Assembly (NCBI GenBank): GCA_004173475.1
Contig: SEBU01000007.1
Coordinates: forward strand, 1 to 64,000
Length of the DNA stretch: 64,000 bases
DNA from: Gammaproteobacteria bacterium
GTDB lineage: Bacteria > Pseudomonadota > Gammaproteobacteria > Pseudomonadales > Cellvibrionaceae
Direction of reading: 5' to 3'
Shown here: one piece after another, positions 1 to 8,100 of the stretch
Layout of the letters: each line of letters starts with the position of its first letter
How positions within the stretch are numbered: the first letter of the stretch is position 1
Made by a program: the position numbers and the translations under genes
Notes under the pieces: generated by a model
Databases searched by the model: none
The model's input: the letters and a program-made list of their open reading frames with translations, nothing else
What the model was told of the DNA's origin: nothing

Positions 1-64
1 TGGTTTTGCCGGCATCTACGTGGGCGAAGATACCAATGTTTCTGTAAAGGGATAAGTCAGTCAT
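1..64 (-). CDS. Elongation factor G, N-terminal fragment (cut by window edge)
   Basis: Reading leftward from an ATG at 64 gives MTDLSLYRNIGIFAHVDAGK, the start of a translational GTPase. The P-loop region AHVDAGKT is characteristic of elongation factor G, which moves tRNA and mRNA through the ribosome using GTP. Only about 21 codons lie in the window. The short MTDLSLYRNIGIF leader resembles the second EF-G copy of several marine and soil gammaproteobacteria rather than the FusA encoded beside rpsL/rpsG, and no ribosomal protein genes are seen here. The paralogue assignment is inference; the EF-G family call is firm for so short a piece. Confidence 0.85.
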   Translation of the reverse strand, partial: MTDLSLYRNIGIFAHVDAGKT

Positions 65-326
65 GGCGCTCTCTATAAGCTGGGGTTAAAAATAGCGCTG
101 CAATATACAGGATTTTATTTAGCTTTGCCTGCAGAAAAACAAGGGAAGTTGCTAGCTTGGCGTCTTTTTTATTAATTTAGTGTGTTAATTGAGTTCGGTT
201 GTTGGGATTGACCTGCATTTTTTCCCCAAGTGCTTAAAAGAAGGGGGTTGGGGCTGAACGTTTAAACACCGATCAATAGGATCGCGCGTATCTCCGTAAA
301 TGAGACTTCGAAATTAATGCCAATGT

Positions 327-1547
327 CTAACCGCCGACGGCAACCGACTTAGGTGAACCTATTGGGGTCTCACCTAAATTTACTTTCTTTATATAGATAG
401 CCGCTACGATCAAAATAATCGCGCCCATCCAGTAGGGAGCGCTTGGCATCACGTGGTCATAAACTGCACCCGCCCACAGTGGGCCGAACACATAGGTAGC
501 GCTACTTAACGCTGTGTTTACACCCATTAATGCGCCTTGTTCCTGGGGTTTTACTTTAGAGGACATTAGTGCTCCCAATACTGGAAAAAGAACTCCAGCA
601 GCCATTGTTCTAAGCGAAACTACCCCATACAGCCAACCAAAGTATGGAGTAACAAAGGTCACTACTAAAATTGTTGCCAGCGCGACGAAACATATTGCCG
701 CAAAACCTTGGTGTCCAAAGTGTTTGATGCCAGCAGGTACAGCCTTTTGAACGGCAATCAAAGCAACACCAGCGAGCGCCAAAAGGCTACCTAATTGCCA
801 GGGTTGTACAGAAAATTTATCAAGTAGGAAGAGGGACTCGGTGCTACTAAAGCCATTAAAAACAAAATTAAATAAACACAAAACCAGTAAAACCTTTCCA
901 AGTGCTGGTTGCTTGATGATGTAAAAAATTGTTGTAAAAGGATTGAGATCTTTAACAGTTAAAGGTTTCTTTTCACGGTTTTCAGGTGTTAAGGATTCCG
1001 GTAACAGAAAATGAGTTAAAACAGCAGCCGCAATTGACAAAATAGCAGCGAAATAAGCGGGCGCGGATAAATTAATTTGCCCCAGCACTGCACCTATCGC
1101 TGGGCCAATAATTAATCCCAAGCCCCAGGCTATTCCAAATAGAGTGAAATTTTTGGTTCGGGTTTCGGGTGTGGATACATCCGAAATATACGCAGCTGCC
1201 ACCGATTGATTACCTGCAGTCACCCCATCTATTAACCGCGATATGAGAAGCACCCAAAGTGCTCCACCTATGCCAAACAACATGTAGCCGAACGCTGATC
1301 CTAACAGGCTAATAATCAACACGGGACGCCGTCCAAATCTGTCTCCCAATTTCCCCATAAACGGCGCAGCAAAAAATTGAGCCCCTGAATAGAGAGCGGT
1401 TAGTAACGTTAGCGTTAAGGCATCATTGCTGTATTGCCGAACAATAAACGCGATAACAGGCCAAAGCATGCTCACGCCCATGATATCCAGCAATAGAATG
1501 AAAAAAATAATACGAAGCGCAATTTTGTTTTGAGTGTTGGTTGACAT
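327..1547 (-). CDS. MFS multidrug/tetracycline-type efflux transporter
   Basis: A 406-residue integral membrane protein of the major facilitator superfamily, TetA-like branch (proton-coupled drug or metabolite export). The loop 2-3 signature GKLGDRFGRRPVL is visible near residue 65, followed by hydrophobic segments consistent with 12 helices. An upstream in-frame TTG at 1586 would add 13 residues; I prefer the ATG at 1547 because the added stretch has no homology feature and the ATG has a weak AGCAGG site upstream. It lies downstream of, and on the same strand as, the PKS-NRPS cluster, separated by about 165 bases and a large inverted repeat, so it may be the product exporter but need not be in the same transcript. 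Substrate unknown. Confidence 0.85.
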   Translation of the reverse strand: MSTNTQNKIALRIIFFILLLDIMGVSMLWPVIAFIVRQYSNDALTLTLLTALYSGAQFFAAPFMGKLGDRFGRRPVLIISLLGSAFGYMLFGIGGALWVLLISRLIDGVTAGNQSVAAAYISDVSTPETRTKNFTLFGIAWGLGLIIGPAIGAVLGQINLSAPAYFAAILSIAAAVLTHFLLPESLTPENREKKPLTVKDLNPFTTIFYIIKQPALGKVLLVLCLFNFVFNGFSSTESLFLLDKFSVQPWQLGSLLALAGVALIAVQKAVPAGIKHFGHQGFAAICFVALATILVVTFVTPYFGWLYGVVSLRTMAAGVLFPVLGALMSSKVKPQEQGALMGVNTALSSATYVFGPLWAGAVYDHVMPSAPYWMGAIILIVAAIYIKKVNLGETPIGSPKSVAVGG

Positions 1548-1635
1548 GAAGCCTGCTGTAGCAATTGAGATGGAGTAAGCGACCAATTAATTAAAAATTA
1601 ATCGACGAAAAAAATTTAATGATTTAATTGTGTAA

Positions 1636-1674
1636 GATATTTCCACATCAACATTACGCTGATGTGGAAATATC
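1636..1674. repeat. Perfect 15-bp inverted repeat between oxidoreductase and exporter genes
   Basis: The arms GATATTTCCACATCA and TGATGTGGAAATATC are exact reverse complements separated by 9 bases. The element lies after the stop of the FAD oxidoreductase gene and before the transporter start. It lacks an adjoining T-run on the minus strand, so it is not a textbook terminator. It could be an mRNA-end hairpin or an operator for the transporter gene. Confidence 0.7.
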
Positions 1675-1713
1675 AAATAAAAATTAAAAATAGTGAAGCA
1701 AAACTATTACATA

Positions 1714-3465
1714 TTAGGTGGTTCGCATTTGAGGTTTAACTTGCGCTACCATGGAATGACGTGTGGATAGTTTTGAACGCTCTGGATAAATCACGTGTGT
1801 AGGTGGAGGAGCTTGTTCGTCCTGATATGCTTGGAATGTTTTGCCATCATCCTTACAAATAAATTGCAACACATGACGACCCGCCGTTGCTGCGCGGATT
1901 AATCCACCGGTAGTAACCCACACACCGGAAAAATAAAAGTTTTTCAATCCAGGCAGGCCGGGGCCGCTACGCTTAACTTCCTCTTCCAGTGTTTCCCCGC
2001 TCTCCACAAAGGGTTGCCAGCCTAATACCGAGCCTTCGTAGTTACTGGTGTAACGAATCTGTGTAAGTGGCGTTGCGGTATCTCGGGTAGATATTGCATT
2101 GCGGATGCCGGGAATTTTTGTTTCTAAAAAGTCTACTATAAGATCTGCGGTTTGACGTTTGGCTGCTTGATATTTTTTACCGCGCTTTACCGGCAAGGTG
2201 TGAATTTCTTCGCCTTTAAAAACGCGACTCACTTGTTCTTTACCCTCAATAAGTTCACGCCATGGCCCTATGTCACTGAAATAGCTGATGTAGACAATGC
2301 TGGTACCGGCCGGTGCTAATTCGGGATAAAGCGCATTTCGAAATTGCACGTTAATACTGGGGTGACGAATGCCTGGCAGTTGCGCGGCTAATTCATCCGG
2401 TAGTAGATATGTTGTGCAATATTCGCCGCTAGGGAATTCGTGGTTAAGTCCTAAAAACAGCGTGAAATATCCAGGGAATACCATACCCGGTTGTTTAATG
2501 GTTTCGGTGTAAAGTTTACGATAAGTATCATTTAAATAACGGCCTTTTAACATTTTCATTACTGTGTTGTAGCCGTCGCTCGCTGACACAATAATGTCTG
2601 CGAAAAATTCGCGCCCATCCGTAAGACGAACGCCAATGGCTTTATCGTCTTTTACTAAAATTTCGTCAACTTTCGCGTTATAAGTCACCTTGCCATTTAA
2701 TTTTAAAAAACGTTGCTCAATGGATTTCGCTAAACCTAGCGAGCCGCCTTCAGGCACGCCTGCAGAATGAGTCGCGTGAGCCGCTAATTGAAAATAAAAC
2801 GGCAGTACAGGAAACTTCGCGTGTTTTTCGTAAAGAATAAAATTAAACGCTTCTTGCAATAAGGGTTCTTTAAAACGTTTTGAGTAATCTGTCATTAATA
2901 CTGTGATGGTTTTGCGGATCAAATTAAAGTATGGAATAAATGAAGCGAGCATGCGCCAACGTTCATGCCATTTCATTAATCCTACCGGCCGCAAAAATGG
3001 ATAAACTTTCAAACATTTAATAAATTGTCTTAAACCGTCGCAAAATTCTTTGATCAGTTTTGTATCCTGTGGCGCAAGTTCTGTTAAATGTTGCTGCAGA
3101 CGATCCGGGTCGGAATAAAAACGCACCGAGCGGCCATCTGCAGCGGTAACAATATTGAATACTTCAGGATGGCGAATTTGTTTACCATCCAGCGCACCAA
3201 TTTCTCGCCAAATTTGATGCATTTCATTGCCGGGCCCACTGCCCAACAACCAGCTAATACACCAGTCAAAATTGAATTCGCCTTTTTCCCACGATGTACA
3301 GCAGCCACCCGGGATTTCATGCATTTCCAAAATATGGGTTTGGTATCCATTCATTTGTGAGTAACAACCTGTCGACAAACCACCAAGCCCCGCACCAATG
3401 ATTAACATGGTTTCGCGTGGCGATGTTTGATGGTTTGTCTTGTGCTGCAAATTTGCCTGTGACAT
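1714..3465 (-). CDS. Phytoene-desaturase-like FAD oxidoreductase (PoTeM-type ring-forming enzyme)
   Basis: A 583-residue flavoprotein of the CrtI/phytoene dehydrogenase family (COG1233). Near residue 22 it carries the dinucleotide-binding signature LIIGAGLGGLSTGCY, followed by an acidic E and the PGGCC segment; the C-terminal FAD motif region contains GGLIRAATAGRH. Its start is supported by GAGGAGT upstream of the ATG. It begins 12 bases after the stop of a paralogous oxidoreductase and downstream of the PKS-NRPS, so the three are likely co-transcribed. In polycyclic tetramate macrolactam pathways, tandem enzymes of this family reductively cyclise the polyene tetramate into carbocycles; that role here is inferred from context. 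It is not a carotenoid gene by context, because no crtB/crtE partners are present. Confidence 0.85.
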   Translation of the reverse strand: MSQANLQHKTNHQTSPRETMLIIGAGLGGLSTGCYSQMNGYQTHILEMHEIPGGCCTSWEKGEFNFDWCISWLLGSGPGNEMHQIWREIGALDGKQIRHPEVFNIVTAADGRSVRFYSDPDRLQQHLTELAPQDTKLIKEFCDGLRQFIKCLKVYPFLRPVGLMKWHERWRMLASFIPYFNLIRKTITVLMTDYSKRFKEPLLQEAFNFILYEKHAKFPVLPFYFQLAAHATHSAGVPEGGSLGLAKSIEQRFLKLNGKVTYNAKVDEILVKDDKAIGVRLTDGREFFADIIVSASDGYNTVMKMLKGRYLNDTYRKLYTETIKQPGMVFPGYFTLFLGLNHEFPSGEYCTTYLLPDELAAQLPGIRHPSINVQFRNALYPELAPAGTSIVYISYFSDIGPWRELIEGKEQVSRVFKGEEIHTLPVKRGKKYQAAKRQTADLIVDFLETKIPGIRNAISTRDTATPLTQIRYTSNYEGSVLGWQPFVESGETLEEEVKRSGPGLPGLKNFYFSGVWVTTGGLIRAATAGRHVLQFICKDDGKTFQAYQDEQAPPPTHVIYPERSKLSTRHSMVAQVKPQMRTT

Positions 3466-3477
3466 GAGCTGACTCCT

Positions 3478-5148
3478 CTATGAGGCGCTGCTGTGCAGCG
3501 CGGGCTCTTGAAATGTGGGTTCCTGGAAGAGCGATGCATCGCTCCAGGATTCGGTGTTCTTACTTTCGGATACAGTGAATGTGCGTTTCATTTCTTCGCA
3601 CATGAATTGCGCAACGTAGCGACCAGAAAGTGCGGCACGGATAAGTCCGCCGCCGCCAATCCATTGTCCGGCCATGTAAAAGTGGCTCAGACCGTTCAAT
3701 TGCATACGTCCTTTATCGATAAGTTTATTTGCGAGGTCTTCAGCTTCAGTAAACGCTTTCCAGGCCAAAATGCTGCCTTTGGAATTGCCGGTGTAACGCT
3801 TCTGAGTGACCGGGGTGGCTATTTCAATAACGTCAATACGATCGCTAATTCCTGGATAACGCTTTTCAAGAAAGCGTCTTACAAACGTACCTATGTCTGT
3901 TTTTTTAGAGCGATAGAGAGGTTTATCGTTGGTGCGCAGTTCATTCCAGTAATCGAAATCACTGAGATAGGTGATGTGGATAAGCGAGCAACCCGGTGGC
4001 GCAAGACCATCGGTATAGCGATCACGGTGCTGTAAAACGATGCTGCTTTGTTTGCAGCCAGGAAGTTCGGCCGCGGTTTCTGGAGGCAACAAATAGGTGG
4101 TGCTGTGGGGTTCATCACCCCCAGCCTGGCCTTTAAACCCGACAAAGACTGAAACCACACCGGGGTAAAGAATTCCGGGGCGATGCATCATGTCATCGTA
4201 GAGTTTTTCGATAGTTGGATTGAGGTATTTCCCTTCAAGCATTTCATACAAAGTCGTGTAACCATCACCCGCCGAAACTATGTAGTCCGCACGATATTCT
4301 TTGCCATTTTTTAGTTTGACACCAACTGCTCGACCGTACTCCACCAATACTTTGGTTGCTTTAACGCTGTAGGTAATCTCGCCGCCCAAACTTAAATAGC
4401 GTTTTTCGATGGACTTTGCTAAACCGAGAGAACCGCCTTCCGGGAAGCCGGCATTGTCGTTGTGCGCCTGCGCCATATTGTAGAGATAGGGCAACATGGG
4501 AAAGCATTCATGGTCTTGAAAAAAAATGTACGGCATAGCACGTTTTAGTAATGGATCTTTCAGGCGTTCGGCAAAGGTTTCCATTTGGGTAGCGCCGGTG
4601 CGCCAGAACAGGCGAAATGCAGGCAATACCTTTGCGAGCATTTGCACTTTTTCTTTCCATGTCATTAGCGGGTTGGGCTTGAGCGCAGGGAAAAAATCCA
4701 GGCCGATGAAACGTCGCAGGTCATCGCAAAATGCTTTGATGGCAATAGCATCTTGCGGTGAAAGCGATAGCAGATGTGCTTGGAGACGGTCGGGATCATT
4801 GTAAAAATTAATCTCCCGTCCACTTTCATCAACCACGCGATTGAACAAATCAAAGTTGCGCATGGCTTTTCCGTCCAGCGCACCCAATTCACGCCACACT
4901 TGATTCGCATCATTATCCGGTCCGCTGCCGACCAACCATTCAATGCAGTAATCGAACACATAGTCATCGCGAGACCAAGCGGTACAGCAACCGCCGGGAA
5001 TCACATGACGCTCTAGAATGTGCGTATCAAAACCATTCATTTGCAAATAGCATCCGGCGGCCATACCCGAAACCCCTGCACCAATGATCAACACGGTGGG
5101 TCGCTTGCCTTCCCTGGCAAGCGGTTTAATGGAGGCATTAGTCAACAT
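3478..5148 (-). CDS. Phytoene-desaturase-like FAD oxidoreductase, first of two tandem paralogues
   Basis: A 556-residue relative of the next gene, with the same architecture: FAD-binding signature VLIIGAGVSGMAAGCY near residue 20, HILERHVIPGGCC, and C-terminal GGGLIRAALSGRYVAQF. The ATG lies inside the last codons of the PKS-NRPS gene (11-base overlap) and is preceded by GAGAGAAG, which indicates translational coupling. Known PoTeM clusters carry one to several such enzymes. Two FAD enzymes and no adjacent zinc alcohol dehydrogenase would fit a bicyclic product or a partly cyclised one; this product guess is inference. Function is family-level certain (FAD oxidoreductase), pathway-level probable. 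Confidence 0.85.
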   Translation of the reverse strand: MLTNASIKPLAREGKRPTVLIIGAGVSGMAAGCYLQMNGFDTHILERHVIPGGCCTAWSRDDYVFDYCIEWLVGSGPDNDANQVWRELGALDGKAMRNFDLFNRVVDESGREINFYNDPDRLQAHLLSLSPQDAIAIKAFCDDLRRFIGLDFFPALKPNPLMTWKEKVQMLAKVLPAFRLFWRTGATQMETFAERLKDPLLKRAMPYIFFQDHECFPMLPYLYNMAQAHNDNAGFPEGGSLGLAKSIEKRYLSLGGEITYSVKATKVLVEYGRAVGVKLKNGKEYRADYIVSAGDGYTTLYEMLEGKYLNPTIEKLYDDMMHRPGILYPGVVSVFVGFKGQAGGDEPHSTTYLLPPETAAELPGCKQSSIVLQHRDRYTDGLAPPGCSLIHITYLSDFDYWNELRTNDKPLYRSKKTDIGTFVRRFLEKRYPGISDRIDVIEIATPVTQKRYTGNSKGSILAWKAFTEAEDLANKLIDKGRMQLNGLSHFYMAGQWIGGGGLIRAALSGRYVAQFMCEEMKRTFTVSESKNTESWSDASLFQEPTFQEPALHSSAS

Positions 5149-8100
5149 ACACTTCTCTCGCAGCCAAGGCTCCCAGAGTTAAGTCGGCGTTATCGGCCAC
5201 ATAACCCTCATCCAGCATGTCAGCATGTTTACCCGCACCTTTTAAAACGGTAACTGACGCATTGGAACTACCATGCCAGGAGCCTTTTTCGCCGGATGCA
5301 TAAAACTGAAGCTTGTCCTGGTCAGCAATAACGCAAATGGCTGCATCGAGTTTGCCGGAGTTGACGGTGCGACTGCAGAAGTGGATGTAGTCGCGCGCCT
5401 GCTCGATAGTTTCATGCGCAACAATCTCTGAACCCGTGTGCTTACGTAAATGCTCGCTAAGTTCTTTCTCAAATTCGGCGAGATGTTCATCGCCAAACTC
5501 AAACTGCTCGGAGATACGGTAAGAATCCATGATCACCAAATGGTTTACCTGATGGCCGCGTTGCTCCAGCTGTTTGGCAACCTCGAAGGCCAAGTTTCCG
5601 CCCAGCGAATAACCGAACAAGGTGTAAGGGCCAGCTGACTGCAAAGACTCGATTAGATCCGCATAGCGAGTGACTTTGTCATCGCCCATCAGGTAATTAA
5701 ACGAGTTAAAGCAGTAATCAGGCATTTCCGCAGCCAAGCGGCGGTACACCAAACCATGACCTCCCGCAGGTGGGAAGCAGAAGAGGTTTTCGGACTCTTT
5801 GGCATTGAATTTCAGGTAAGGCTGGCTACCTGATTCGCGCCCGATGATGATGTGTTCAACCGTTTTAGCCATGCCATACAAGGTAGAAATCTTAAACAGC
5901 TGACTTACCGATACGGCGATATTGAACTCAGTCTGGATGTGATACATCAGCTCAATGAGTTTGATGGAGCTTCCGCCAATCTCAAAGAAATCCTGCTGTA
6001 AACCCACTTGCTCCAGGTTCAGAAGTTGCTTCCAATGCTCCGCCATACGCACTTCATAAAGCGTTTGCGGGGCTTCCAGAATTTCCTGCCCATTAAATGC
6101 TGGGGCGGGTAGCGCATTGAGATCTACTTTGCCATTGGGTGATAGGGGCAGGGCAGCCACAGTGACAAACCAGGTGGGGATCATGTAAGTGGGTAAATGA
6201 CTACCCAAATGTTGCCGCAGCTCCTTCGTTTCCAGCTGAACGTTTTCCATTGGCACACAATAAGCGCACAACTGGCCTTCACCGGCCGAATCTACACGCA
6301 GGGTGACTACAGCTTCGGATACACTTGGCAATGCTTTGAGCTGAGCTTCAATTTCGCCTACTTCAATGCGATGACCACGAACTTTTACCTGATTGTCAGC
6401 TCGGCCAAGCAAGTGCAAGGTGCCAAAACTATCCCAATGGGCAAGGTCGCCGGTACGGTAGAGGCGCTGGCTGCTGCCATTCAAATTTAGCGTTACGAAA
6501 CGCTGCGCGGTTAATTCCGGCGCGCCCAGATAACCTTGGGCTACACCTGCGCCGCCAATCCACAACTCGCCGCGCACACCAAGCGGAACGGGTTGCTGAT
6601 GACCATCTAACACATAGACTTCGCTGTTGGCGAAAGGATGGCCGATAGGCACCATACGCCCAGCTTCGAAGCTTTCGACAGGACCTTCAAAGCACGTACT
6701 GTCGATGGTCGCCTCGCTCAATCCGTAAGAGTTGACGAGTCTATATTTCGGATTACACAGCGCGCGGAGGCGTTGAATTTCTTCCACCTTCCACACATCG
6801 GAACCAACAATTAACAGACGCAGGAAGTCCAGACGTTTGTTTTCGTTCTCACAGTAATTCATCAACCCACGAATGACGGCAGGAACAAATTCAACACAAT
6901 CGACTTTTTCCGCAATCAAGGTTTGATACAGGCGCGCCGTATTGAAAAGGAGGTCGCGTTCTACCAAGACCAAAGTTCCGCCGGAGCAAAGTGCACGGAG
7001 TAAGTCGCCGGCAAATACGTCGAAGGAGAAGCTGGCCAACTGGGCGAAGACGCTAACGTCTTGTTTCAGGCGATAATGTTCTTCCCAACCTTTATAAACA
7101 GCCGCAAGGTTGCCGTGACTTACTTGAACCGCTTTCGGGCGACCGGTTGAACCTGATGTATAAATCACATAGGCCAAATCGTCCTGCTCAATGTGACCCT
7201 GAGGTTGCAAATTATTGGTGCGCGTCAGTTTGGCGTCGTTGAGTAAAAGCGAGTTACCGTTCCATTCAGCGAGTCGTTCTATGGTATGAGCGTCAGCCAG
7301 GGCAAGACTTGCATTGGCGTGGCTCAACATATAAGCGAGTCGGTCAGTTGGGTAGTCAGGGTCGAGCGGTAGATAGGCCGCACCTGATTTCAAAATCCCC
7401 AGGAGCGAAACAATAAGCTCCGGCGATTTGGCTACGCACAAGGCGACGATCTTGCCTTTGCCAATGCCTAATTCCTGCAGGTTACTGGCCAGTTTATCGG
7501 AACGCTGAGCGAGTTCTGCATAGCTGAGCGTCAGCTTCGTACCGTCTTCCAGGGGCATGGTGACGGCAGTACTGTTGCTGCTCGCGTATGCATCTATTAA
7601 ATCAGTGATGGGCTGAAGCGCCGCGATCTGATGGTTTGCTCCACTCCATTCTTCCAAAAGATAGCTGCGCTCGTCCTTATTCAACATGTTGAGTTGCGTA
7701 ATAGGCACGTCTGGCGTAGTGGTCATCGCCTCTAACAGATTTTGATAATGCCCGGTCAAGCGTTCCATGGTTTCAGGCAAGAATAGGTCAGTGTTGTATT
7801 TGAATACGCAATGGAAACGGCCTTCAGCTTCGTCCTCGTAAACCGAAAGCGTCAGGTCAAATTGACCTTCCTCTTCTGGCAGTTCGATGTATTCCAACTT
7901 GTAACCGTATTGTTCCGTTGAAACCTTGTGCGCCAGCAAAATAAACATGGCCTGGAATACTGCCGAGCGGCTCGGGTCATGTTTTAGGCCCAACTTATCG
8001 ACCAGTAATACAAAAGGATATTCCTGATTGTCCAGCCCGTTCAGTACGGTTTGCTGTACTTGATCAAGCAGAGCCAAGGTTGTTGGTTGGCCGCTTAGGT

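Noticed and set aside
1714-5148. Carotenoid biosynthesis by crtI-like genes
   Set aside because: No phytoene synthase or GGPP synthase nearby; the genes are coupled to a PKS-NRPS, which fits tetramate cyclisation better.
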